A DNA stretch of 13,743 bases from Isotricha intestinalis (Eukaryota; Ciliophora; Litostomatea; Vestibuliferida; Isotrichidae). The first letter of the stretch is position 1. Each line of letters begins with the position of its first letter. Location of the stretch: the NCBI GenBank assembly GCA_023807065.1, contig JAJJLU010004388.1, positions 1 to 13,743 of the forward strand, written 5' to 3'. This document shows positions 1 to 12,600 of the stretch, one piece after another. Made by a program: the position numbers and the translations under genes. The notes beneath the pieces are model-generated. The model did not search any database and had not been told where the DNA came from. It saw only the letters and a list, made by a program, of their open reading frames with translations.

Positions 1-535
1 TTCAAATTAAAACATATATTTACAGATATTTTATATGTTAAGTTAAAATTTGAGAGATAATTATTTAAAACATTAATTTTCCTATCAATAACAGAAAAAA
101 TTAATGATATGAAGAGCAAGAGGTTTGAGGTAGTATGTGTGTATGAACTTAAAGATTTTATTCATTGACTTTTTTCAGAATGTATAAAAAAATATTATAA
201 ATATATTAATGTTAAAGTTACAAAATTATATAGTAGATATTCTTTTATTTTCTTTTCTTATTTGTTTTATGGAAAAGTTTTAGGATATATTGATGATAAT
301 ACCATTAATAATAATTTACTTCCTTCAAATTCAAAATCTCTTTATGATACAATTTTAAGATCATGGAAATTATTGGAAAATTCTTTGAAATCAAAAGGAA
401 TAAATGAAATTCAAATATTTTTACATTTAATTTATCCTAAATTAATAGAAATTTTTAAAAAATTTTTTTTTGTTTTATGAAAAATTTGCAAATGATTTAA
501 ATTACTTATCCTTTTCCATAGAGAAATATAATTAA
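1..535 (+). pseudogene. Decayed fragment, possibly of an AAA+ giant-protein paralogue
   Basis: Frame 1 reads as protein-like sequence from base 1 but is broken by TAA at 58-60, TGA at 166-168 and TGA at 478-480. The longest open piece (about 262-480) contains GYIDDNTINNN and GINEIQIFLHLIYPKLIEIF. At the T9 run (463-471) a change of frame gives a further plausible stretch, EKFANDLNYLSFSIEKYN, ending at TAA 533-535, so a one-base slip probably occurred there. The piece VCVYELKDFIH followed by LFSECIKKYY falls in the same pattern as the small domains of the AAA+ modules in the minus-strand gene. That link is by eye only. It could instead be the broken 3' end of an unrelated gene entering from the left; a sequencing slip at T9 would not explain the two earlier stops. 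Confidence 0.4.
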
Positions 536-687
536 TTTTATGGCTGAGTTTTATACATTGTTTTCATGTTAAAATTTAATTATAAAAATAAATGAAATTC
601 AATGTTATTTGAAAAGGAAAAAAAACTTTTCAAAAAAGTTTCAAAAAATTATATTTTTAAATTATTTATAATAAATTGCATAACAAT
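536..687. other. AT-rich intergenic region between two convergent reading directions
   Basis: Apart from the two hairpins, nothing was recognised here. It separates the end of the plus-strand fragment from the stop of the minus-strand gene, so it should carry the 3' untranslated region of the giant gene. Confidence 0.5.
618..641 (-). repeat. Terminator-like hairpin plus T-run downstream of the giant gene
   Basis: Arms 623-630 and 634-641 form an 8-bp stem with a 3-base loop. Reading on the minus strand it is followed by T at 618-622. It has the outline of an intrinsic terminator 47 bases past the stop, but only one G-C pair is in the stem, and in a eukaryote such a structure would not be expected to act that way. 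Confidence 0.25.
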
Positions 688-690
688 TTA
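672..690 (-). repeat. Perfect 7-bp hairpin that includes the stop codon
   Basis: Arms 672-678 and 684-690 are exact inverted complements (TAAATTG / CAATTTA) around a 5-base loop. On the mRNA of the giant gene the upstream arm begins with the UAA stop itself (UAAAUUG). The UAAA overlapping the stop resembles the cleavage/polyadenylation signal described for trichomonads, but this is only four bases in very AT-rich DNA. Confidence 0.5.
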
Positions 691-3600
691 AGCACAACTA
701 CTTGCACTTGCTATTACTAAATTTGTGAAATATCCTCCAACATCATTATTTTGGTCAAATTTTTGAATTACATATTTTTTTCCTCCATAACTTTCATAAA
801 TTCTTTTAAAAACATTAAAAGAATTAATAGCTGAACTTCCAATGTTAAAAGCAATAATTTGAAAATCTTTGTTTACACATTGAGGAATCAATGAATCTAA
901 TTTCGGACCTTCATTAGGATGCCTATCACCTGGAGAATAATTAGTTCCGTGGGCTCCAGCGTCAGCAATATGAATAATACATTTAACACCTTTTCTCCAA
1001 CTAATTTTGTTTAAAGCAATATTATATGCTCCAACCCAATCTTCAGGAGTATCTCCTCCTCCAGTTGGCCTCATTGTTGATACAAATGATTTAAAAGATT
1101 CTATATTATCAGTTAAATTAATATAATCATTTCTATCACCTGTTGAATCAATTGGATCTCTATAAAAAATTCCTCCAAACTTAAAAGTCACTCCTGGCAT
1201 TTTTACTTTTAAATTATTCCAAATATCAATACAATATTTAGTTGCCATGTTAAGAGAACCTCCCATTGAACCTGTGGCATCAATCATAAACAATAAATCA
1301 AAATCAGATTTAGGAGGTTCTCTAAAATTAGTAAATCTTTCACTGGTTATTTCATATATAACTGCTTTAGGTCTATAATCTCTCGGCTTAACTCCATATA
1401 TTACATTACTTCTTTCAGGAGCTGCTGTCCAAGCTGCAACATTTTGGACATATCTAAATGTTCCACATTCTTTCATTTCTAAAAAGAATTTGGTATATGA
1501 ATTATCAAAAACTAAATCACCGTAACCATCTTCTCCTGCATAAAAAATAGAATTAATGCCACCATCTGAATCCCTTGAAAATGGAACAAAAGGTAATAAT
1601 AATTTAGTATCATCAAGTGCCACAAAATTTTTTTCATCCCATAAATCACCAGTTCCTATAAATGATATTGTTTTTCCTTCATATATCTGATATAAATTAT
1701 TTGCAAATGATTTTCTTTCATATCTTGAAGATGGAAGTACTTTAGTATTAAATGTTTTCTTTTTTTCTAATAAACCTGAATCATCAGCTTCTAAAATTTG
1801 TTCTCCAGGATGATTTCCTCCTATTCTGAAAGTAACCTTATCTCCATTTGGAAGAACCATTTGTTCAAGAAAAAGATTAGTTTGGAAAGTAAAAGGCTGA
1901 TTATCAGAACAAAAAACAATACTTCCTCCATTTTTCCAAAAAATATTTAATACTTTAATAAATTGAGTCACTAATCCTGGATCTGCTCCATCGGGCATTT
2001 CATTATATGGTCTCCCAGACATTACCCACGTAGCATAATAATCACAATAACCATCTTGTTCTTGATGAGTTAATTTATCAATTGCTTCTTTATAATTGGT
2101 AACTATATCTATTCCAATTCCATAATGCTCAATTGCTGTTTTTATACATTCTTCTCCTTCTTCAGAATGAATAATATTATAGGGTTTAATTCTTGGATTT
2201 TCTTTTTCATTTAATTCACAAGTATAACACATTACAATAAGTATTTTTTGTCCTTTCAATAAATCTTTTTTATACATTTCTGTAATTCCAGTCGAAGGGT
2301 TAATTCTTCCTTGTGAAGGATCAATTTCAATAGCTTCATTTGAAAATGGAAAGGCATCATTAGAAACCATAATATTATTTAGTTCTTTTTTAAGAGCTTT
2401 AAAATATTTATTGTCTTGTGCATACATTATATTTTCAATAATATTTGAGAATTTTTGTGGAAAAGTTAAAACGGGCATTTTATTATTTTTATTAACCGAA
2501 GAATCACTAAAACATTTTGAAATAGCTTCAATTAAATTAGCTGGATTTAATGAATATATAATTTGAGGGAAAATTTCTTCAATACCATATGCACAAATAC
2601 CTGTTCCAATTCCATAAACAGAGACTCCTTTAGCCATACAAAAATTAACATATTTTATAATTGATTTTCTCTCTGATTTTGAATATAACCCATCTGTACA
2701 TACAAAAATTCTATTTGTATGTTCTGTTCTTCTTGCACTATTTAAGTCATAGGCTGCCTTTATAGCAGATGCTAAATCTCCATGTCTTTTTGGTTTAAAG
2801 AAAGAAAAAAGTGGACCCCAAATACTAGATCTATCAGATAAAATTTCATTTGTTGATCTTTCTGAACATAATATTATAGGTTCAGGATCTCCTACTATTA
2901 TTAAATCAAAACAAGGAATATCAATTGCTCCAATTGAACTTATTAATGTTCTTATAGTTTGAATTGTATGCATGAAAGATATATCACACAAACAGGAAAC
3001 CGAAACATCTATAACTATAGTAACTCCATAATTTTTTACAAGTCCATCCCTAATTTCTCTATAAATTTTTGGGTTAGGAGTTGGATTTAAGAAATATTTA
3101 ATTAATTCATTTACATCAATATGAGTACCATCATCAGTTAAAACTGGTTGTGTAGGCAAATTTGGTTTAAAAATATATTCCATAATACTTAAATTTATTT
3201 TTTCCCTTTTTATTTTAAAAATTTTTTGTAAATTTGAAATTTCTTCTTTTATTTCTTTTGATAAATCATTATATATAATAACTCCTCCAATATTTTTTGT
3301 TAAATTTTTAAGTTCTTCACCACTTAATTTTTCGGGCTGTTCGTTTAAATTTGGAAGAATTTTTTTTGAATAATAAATGTTTGTGAATTTTTTCAATTCT
3401 TCTCCTAAAAATAATGATATATTTGTGAGAAGATTTTCATCAAGTTTACTATTTTGATCAGTAGTGAAAGAAGGTGGAGTTGCTTCAAAAATTTCTTTTT
3501 CATCAATATTTGATCTAACTAGAGCATCAGATATACATTTTACAAGACTATCTATCGGATTAAATTCATCATTATTTCCTATATTATTTATAGAAATTTC

Positions 3601-6600
3601 TGTTGAAGTGACAAGGGAAATATTGTTTTTTGCTTTTTCTCTAAAAGGCTCCCAAACTTGTTCAGTTAAATACTGTTTTTGTTTAGGTTTTAAAACTCTT
3701 GATTCAATAAATATAAATGAAAATGAATTTTCTTTATTATTAAATATTACTTCTTTCCATCTATTAATTTTTTTTAATTCAGGGTCCATTCCATTAGTGA
3801 GAGTATAAAAAACTCTATTTTTACAATTATGAGGAAATTTATCAATAGCATATTTTATACATGTAGCTAAATCAGTTTTATATCTACTTATAAAAATACA
3901 TTCCATAATTCTTTGAAGTGCTTCTTCAGAGTGAGGTTCTTCAAATGATTTTATTATAATTTTAAAATTACTATCACCAATTAATCCTACACAATAAGGA
4001 ATTTCTAAGGCATTTAAAGCTGAAGTTAAACCACAAGTAATAAGTATCATAAATAACTTATTTTCATCACTAATTGTTCTTGTACAATCTAAAAGAATAT
4101 TTGCTTCAATATCCCTAAATGGAATTTCATTTAATAAATTAATAGAAGATACATTTGATATTATTTTTGAAATTAAGAAACTACTATCTTCTAATAATTG
4201 ATGAACAGGATATTGTTGATCTTTTTCAAGTGGTAATGATTTAAGAAGAGCTGCATTTGGAAATCCAAATCCTTCATTTGGATTTTTTGACTTTTCAAAA
4301 TGGAAATTTGAAGTTTCATTCATATTTTCCATTTCTTCTATTATATCTGCAATATCATCTTCTTCTTTAAATTTAACTTTATTAAAATCTTCTCTTGAAA
4401 AAATTTTTCTTTCTTTTTTTCCTAAATCATCTTCTATAAATCCCATTGTTTTTTTGGAAGATGAAAATGGATTTGGTTTTTTATTCTTTAATTTAGTTTT
4501 TTTAATAAAAACATTAGTTATTAATTTATCTGTTTTTTCTATTTCCCTATTATCTTTCCCTAAATCCAAAATTGAGGAAAGTGTATCACTTCTTTTTAAT
4601 TCCTTTTTCTCAAAAACATCATTTTTAATGGAAAAATTATCAACCATATTTAATGTCTTATCAAAAGTAGCAAATCCAGAAATGTAATTAACATTTCTAG
4701 ATAATTTTTCTTCAAATTTTTGAATAATCTGTTTATCTTTGGATTTTTTTTGATTCCATCTATCAGGCCTAACTCCTATTATTTTATCTTCTTCTATTGA
4801 AACAAATGTATTTACTCCTGTTTCATCAAATTCAATTGAATTTAAGTCATCAATTGATGACAATGATATATTTGCGTTTTTCATTTTTCCAATCATTATT
4901 TTAAAAGCATCAAAAAATTCATTTGTTTTTGATGAAATAATAGAATAATCTTTTTCTGATTTTAAAGGTTTGGTTTTGAAATAATAATAAAGATTAGTAA
5001 AATAAAGTTGTGCTTTTTCAATATCTTCATTTTTATTGAAAGTAACAGCATTTTTTATAAAAGCAGGAAATACTTTTGTTCCTAATGTACATCTATTATA
5101 TAATTGCATTAAATATTGCAGACAAATGTCATTTTCATTAAAATTAATATCAGGAAGGATAATTGTAATATTTTCTGTATTTATATTGGTTTTTTTTTCA
5201 TTTATATCATTTAATGATCGCTCTTTGTATTCTTCTTCTAAATTAATGGCTTTATCACCAATGATTAAGAGTTTTTTTGATATTATTACTTTTTCTTCTT
5301 TTTTTTTTCTATTTTCTGTTGATGCTTTTTTTGATTTTTGAATTTGGGGAATTAATTGTTTTATATAATTAGAAAGTTGATATAGTTTATTTTTATAATT
5401 ATGTTTTTGAGGTTCTTTATACGTATAATATTTTTTATTTATTTCAAGTATTTTATTAGAAGGAATTGAATCAAATACTAATGAATATTTATTTTCTTTA
5501 ATAATATTAAATTTTTCTTTGAATTTATTATAAATTTCAATAAATAAATTATGAAGAACAAGAGTCTTAGATCTTTCATCATAAACATTCTTATACATAT
5601 CAAAATACCTTTCAATATTTGGATCTTTCCTAATTTCTTGAGGGAAATATTTTTCAATTATTTGAATTATCTTTAAATCGTTTTTATAAAGTAAATAACC
5701 AAAATACAAAAAATTTTTCTTATTATTTCTCATCTCTTCAAAATTCTTTTTAATAGATTCATATATATTTTTATTTGATGTTTCAAATTTATAAATATCT
5801 TCACGATACTCCTTTTTTTCTATAATTATATTATAACATTCATATTTTTCTAACAATGGAAACCATTGATTTGAATATAATCCAATAATAGGAATATAAT
5901 CTTTGTAAAAATCAGAAAAATAAGATGAATTTTTAAATTCATTAGAATTTTGTTTAACGTAAACTTCCCCTTTAGAATTAATAAAAATGAATTTTAATTC
6001 TTCATTTGGATCTTTATTTTTCACCATTGAGTTTCCATAATCAATTTTTAAAAAACTTTTATTTGTAAAAAATGGTGAAATATATTTTTGCCCTTTTTGA
6101 AACTTATTTACTTTACTCAATGAATTATTTTCAATTTTAAATAATCCAAATTGATTTAAATATTTTTCGGGTGATTCGTCTATTTTAGGAGCCTCTAAAA
6201 TTTTAATTTTTATTTTTTGAGTATTATTATTGATATTTAAAATAAACTCAATATATTTATTATCATTTTCATAAACATTCTTTGAATAATCATATTCGGA
6301 AATATTAGCATACCTTGAATTATGAGGATATCTTGAATGATAACCATTTTCATTTCTAGAGTTTGAATTATTATTCCAAATTTTTTTTGAAGGAAAAGTA
6401 AAATTTGAATTAATTGATAATAAATATTTAAATTCATATATTTCAGATTTAAAAGTAATTTCTTTAATTTCTTTACAATTTGGTTCTAAAGAAATTGAAT
6501 TATCATTATAATTATTAAATATATTTAATTCCCCTTTGATATTTAAATATTTAACAGGAAAAGTAACCTTAAATAATAATTCAATTTTTAATGTTTTTAT

Positions 6601-9600
6601 GTCTAATATTTCTTCAGATGCATAAATATTAATTGGTGAATCTCCATTTTTAAAATCTTTATCATAATAATCATATAATTCAAAATTAAATTCATTTGGG
6701 ATAATCAGTGCATCAATAACAATAGGAATTGTATAATTATCATTTAAGACTAATTCAAAAAGACAATTTAATCTTGGAATTTGTGATTCATGAGTCTTTA
6801 TATACTTTGGTATGTCCAAAGTAACTTCATCAAAATTTTCTCTTGAAAATCGAGGTTGATCAGCTGAATTATTTTCTAAAGCAACTATTCTTGATCCAAA
6901 ATATCTATGTAAAGAGGAATTTGGATAATTTTTTAATGTAAAAATAATTTGTTCTCCTGAAAATAATGTATCAGTATTTAAGATATATTTTTGATTTTGA
7001 TATAAAAAGGAGTATTTGTTAGAAGATAATATAGATTTAATTGGTATTGTTTTTATTATTATTTTACAGTCCAAACTAAGTTTCAGTCCTTTTGTTGATT
7101 CAAAATCAAGAATGAAAGATATAATATGTTTTTCATCTTTATTTTCTTCTCTAGCTTTTGGAACTTTAATTTGAATTACAATATTTTTATCTTCTTTTTT
7201 TGCTTTTTGAGTTACAGAAACTAATTCAGAAAAATCTTCAATAATGTCACATTCTTCTTTTTCTATTTCATATTTTTCTTTTTCTAGTTCTTGTTCTTCT
7301 TCTTCATTTTCATTCTTATTTTCTTCGTTTTTTTTTGTTTTAATGATTATATCGTCATCAACAAACAAAAGAATGTTAATCAAAATTGGATTTGAATAAA
7401 AAGAAGGACATAAAGGACCAATCTCTTGAATTAATTTATCATAACTACATTGTAACTTATTTTCATTTTTATTTTCACTAATGATAGGAAGTGAAAAATC
7501 ATTATGAGAATCATCTAAATTTTTAAAATTAATTGGTAAATAATTATCCTTTAATATAGGTTTAAAAGGTAATGAACAATCAATACTAAAAATGGAATTT
7601 TCATCTTTTATTTCATTAAATTCTTTTATAATAGTCAAAACTTTATCATTAAAATCATTAATGAATTTTTCTAATTCATTTTCAATTGGAACTAAATCAT
7701 TTTCAATTGATTTTAACAAATTAATCATATCATCTGATAAATCCTTATCTTCAATTGCAAAATCTTTTAATAAATCTTTTAAATTTTTTGAAAAAATAGT
7801 TTTATTTTCAATGATATCTTCAGTTATTAATTTTCCTTCAAAGCATTTATCTATAAATTCTATAAAATACTCTAAATTTGTTTTAAGTTTATTAATTTTT
7901 TCTAGAAAATCATTTATTGATGATGAATTGAAATAAAATTTTGGAGGTTCATCGTATGTTACAGGGCCTAAATTTTTCTTAATTTCTTTTAAAATTTCAT
8001 CTTCATTATAATCTATTTTTGAAAGTTTAAGTTTTATTTTTCTTTCGAATAATATTATATTTTCAACCTTAATTGTATTTTCACTGAAGAATTTTTTTTT
8101 TATATAATTCTCCACACCTGTCCAAAAATGTTTTTTTTTTTCTTTTAATTGAATTTCAAAACTTGAAATAAAAGTTTCATCTATTTCACTTTGTTTAATA
8201 TAAATATATTCTGAATTTAAGTTTAATTCCTTTTCTTTAAATGAAATTTTTTTAACAAACTCTTTATTGTTTTTATCAACTGGGATTTTTAAATATTCTA
8301 AATATCCAATTTCATCATCAATAATTGATTCATATTTTTTTTTTATTATTTTTAAAGACTCTGATATATCATCAATTACTTTTTTATCAACAAAAATAAT
8401 ATCATTTTTTCTTAAATTTTCAATTTTTAAATTACATATTTTTATTTCTTTTTTCACTAAATTAATTTGTTCATTGATTTCTTCCTTTTTTCTATTATTT
8501 TGACTGATTTTATAATCTTCAAATTTTTTTTTATTTATAAAATCATATAATTGTCTAATTTTATTTTGAATTTCTGGAAATTTAGAATTCATTTTTTTTA
8601 AATTTTTATATAATGTTTCAAAAGATTTGGCAAAATTTGATTTTTTTTTGTTACATATTTCTTGAATTCGATTATAAAGAAATTTATTTGGGTTTTTAAA
8701 TAAATTTATCATCAATCCATCTTTTTCTTGATATTGATAATCAAAATTTGCTTTGATATAATCGTCAAAATTACCATCAAAAACATCATGAATCAAAGTA
8801 GAATAAAATTCCTGAAATACATCTGTGATAATATCTTTAATTTTATTACTTTTTACTTTTACTTTAGAAGCTAAAGTATTAAAATATTCATAAAAAATAT
8901 GAATATTATTATTTAATAATTCCAAAGGGATTTTTTCTAACATTAAATTTATCCAATCTGTATTAATCTCTTTATTTTCTTTAATAAACGATATAATTTT
9001 TTCTTGAACAATATCCTCAATTTTATTCTTTATTATATTATCATTATTATCATATAATATTATGAATGAAGAAGATATAAATCTTAAAATCAAAACCCAA
9101 GCCGGAATATAATCAATGTTTTTATCATATAATAGGTCTATATCAGATTTTTTTAAACTATTAAATAAAGATTGACAACAATTCCTATATTTTGATAAGA
9201 AATAAATTAAAAAAGGGTGAATTTTTTTCAACAAATTTTTTTTGAATAAAAATGAAATTACATCAATTGACTTATCATTTTCTTTTATAAATACTTTATA
9301 ATCATCGAATACTGGTTTTAATATCTCAGGTCTTTTCTTTTGTTCAGAAATTACTTTATCAAATTTTTCACATACTTTACCACAATTAAAAAGTACTGTT
9401 ATTTTAGTTAAATTTTGATTCTTTTCATTGTGTTTTTGAGCTCTTTCTTGGAGTTTTGAAATCTCATTATTTAAATATTCTTTTATTTTTTGATTATTAT
9501 TATTTATCAGAATGCCCTTATCATTTGTTATATTTATATATAAGTCAACTATAATTGAACTCCATATATCAATCATTTTTTCCTTGTTTTGTAATTCAGG

Positions 9601-12600
9601 TATTTTATCAACTATATCTTGTGCTCTGAAATTAAAATTATTGGTATTAAAAATAATCCCTGATGAATATTTATTGTCCGATTTATAAGAAATAAAAATA
9701 TATAAAATATCAATTGGCTCAAATTTAGGAAAATAAATTTTGAAATTTTTATTCAAAAATTTAATCATTTCAAAACCATAAAAAAATTCTTCCTTACTTA
9801 TTTTAATTCTTTTTTGTAAATTATTTAAATAAGGAACAAAATTTATCAAATCTTCTATTTCAAAATTAGAACTTTTATATTTAAAAATAAAATGACCTCT
9901 AAGCATTTGAAAAATAGTTTTTTTTTCTTTTTCACTTAATCTAACACCTTCTTCTTTTTGGAATCCAAATATTCTTTCATTTATATATTTAGAAATTGAA
10001 GCTATTTCATGATTATTATTTAATTGGATTAAAATATTCATAATTTTTTGTTCTGAACTTAATGGATCAAAAATAATATTTAATTGTTGAACTATTTCAC
10101 TGTACCAAATCATTAATTGTAATATTTTAATTTTATTGTTTTTAAACTCTATTGTATCAACTAAAGGATTTTGAGGCCATTGAACATCGTCTATATTGTC
10201 TTGATTTAAAGTTTTATTTAAAGAAATTAATATTTTTGCTTGATGGTCTAGTTTATTATATAAGTATTCAGTTGGTTTTTTAGATAATTCTAAAATTTTT
10301 TCAGATAATTGAATCAATATCTTTTTTATATTTTCTTCTTTGACTTCATCTCTAAGGAATTTTTTAATTTTTCGATTTAATTCATGAAATTTTTCTTTCA
10401 GTTGATTCGTCAATTCATTCTCTTCATCTCTTCTAAGATACATTTCTACTTCTTCTTTAATTTCATCAAGTATTTCATAATATTCATCTATATTTTCTTC
10501 AGGCCAATAACCATGTAATTTTTTATAATTATGAATTTCATTATTAATTTCATTTAAAATATATTCGTAATATTCTTTTTTTTCATTATTTTTAATTGTT
10601 TCTCCGATTTGATGTTTCCATAATCTACTTTCTTTATTTAAAAAGAAATCTAAATCTTTTGTTAATTTACAATAATTATCAATGTTCTTCTCATTATCAA
10701 TCTTTTGATATAATTGGTTTACAACTAAATAAGTATCTCTTTCTACCTCTAAAAAATTATCTTTAAGAAATTCAAACATTAATTTATTAGAATTTAAATT
10801 ATATATTAATCCCCACATTCTACTCATTTCATTGGTATCTTCACTGATAAAAAAATTTTGGGATATTAGAAACGAATGCTTGGATAAATTTTCTTCATGT
10901 TTTGAAAATTTTTCGTATTCTGTTTTAAAATGATTTTGAATAATTAAATAGGATAAATCTCTTTCAGAGGATAATTTATGAATAACCGAAAGTATAGACA
11001 TTGTGTTTTGAATGCTAGAAGTAAAATTTTTGAAGTTTTTAAAAAGAACTCCTTTATTTTTATTGTCTACAATAGAAGTATTAATTGATAATAATAATGA
11101 ATGAGAATCATTAAAATCAAAAGTTGGGTAAATTCTGTCACTTTGATTTTTTACATAAATAAAATCATATTTATATTTAGGAGTAATTATTGTAAAATTA
11201 ATTTTATTTTCTGATAGAGTATTCCATGCTTTAATATAAAATCCTGCTAAATATAATGGAGAATTTTTATCTTTGAATTGTGAATATGGAAATAATAAAT
11301 CAATAATTTTTAGTAAGGAAGGTTCATTATATAAAACCGAGATTAAATTAAAAAAAGATTCTTTGGCTTGTTGAAAATAATTGTTTGTTTGATTCTCTAA
11401 TTCATCTTTATAATTTTTCATATCTTTTATCACATTTATTATTATTTCAGCTTTTTCATTTAATAAATCTGGCTTAAATAAAGTAGCAAACATTTCTGTT
11501 TCTAATAATCTAATTAATAATTTGAGCCTAAGAAGAATAGGTTTAATACTTTGTATATTCAAAAGTTCTATGTCTTTTAATTGATGATCTTTTTGAGTAG
11601 AGGAAACATCATTTAAATTTTTTTTAATTTCTATAAACAAATCTCGAACTATGTGAATTTGGTAAAACTGTTCTTTGAAATGTCTAAATCCATTTTGGTT
11701 AATCACTTTTGAATAATCTAATAAATTTAAAGTATCTTGAATATTTCTAATAATAAAATTAAGAGCATCTTCTTCAATTTTAACTTCCATACATTTTTCA
11801 ACAAAATCTCTAAAATTAAAATTTGGAAATTCTTCACCTTCGGTTGCATTTTGAATTTTAATTAAAATTAAAACAATTTCTTTATATTTATCAAAATTAC
11901 TTCTTTGAATATCAGGTTTAAATTTGGGTTTTTCTTCAATTGCTTTTTTAATTATATTTACAAATTCTTCTTTTTTTGAACCTGAAGAAATAAAAGAATT
12001 AATATAATATAATTCAAGGCAAGAATTAATAAATTCAGCAACATCATTATCATTTGAAGGAGGCATATGTTTTGCATTATATTCTTTTGAAATAAAAAGA
12101 AGATTTCTAGAAGTAAAAGGAATACCTCCTGCAAAATTTTCAGTATTTAATTTACTTATTTGAACTGCTTTCATATGGGAATTAGTTAGTCTTGCTGCAA
12201 TTTCAACACATAATTCAGGACTTATTTTTTTTTCTAAAGAATTATATAACATAGTTGAAGCATCTCTTTCAGTATCATCTATCGCTGGAAGAGTGAATAG
12301 AATACATTTATTAAAAAGAGATTGTTCAAGAAGAATTACCCCTTTAGTATTTGGATTATATGTTATAAATAAATGAAAATTTTCATGTATTCTTTTAACG
12401 TTTTCATTTTTTGGATTTTTAGAAAAATAAATTCCTTTTCCTGACTCAAAAACATTTAATTCAGGATTATCATCACATAATGAAGAAATTTTTTCTGATA
12501 TAATACAAGGTGCCATTTCAATTCCATCAAGTAAAACCCATTTTCCAGATTCAATTGATTTAGTGAAAACTGATTCTTGGTGAGCGAATCTACTAGGTGG

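Noticed and set aside
133..178. Possible short intron (GTATGT ... TTTTTTCAG) that would remove the TGA at 166-168
   Set aside because: The interval is 46 bases, so removal shifts the frame and meets TAA at once. The GT at 137 restores the frame but creates a stop at the junction, and the TAA at 58-60 would remain.
262..480. A 72-residue plus-strand reading frame as a stand-alone gene
   Set aside because: The ATG is internal to a longer protein-like frame on both sides, and the frame ends right after a T9 run beyond which coding-like sequence continues in another frame. It fits a broken fragment better than a small gene.
3464..3808. Plus-strand open frame of 114 residues opposite the giant gene
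   Set aside because: It is antisense to the first vWA region and the segment just after it, has no recognisable motif, and its composition is what the opposite strand of this coding sequence would give. The same holds for the plus-strand frames at 4454-4687, 5036-5341, 7592-7936 and 8267-8503.
6237..6437. A 66-residue minus-strand frame overlapping the giant gene out of frame
   Set aside because: It lies wholly inside the giant gene, is low-complexity Ile/Leu/Met/Gln, and arises from the AT-rich repeats there.
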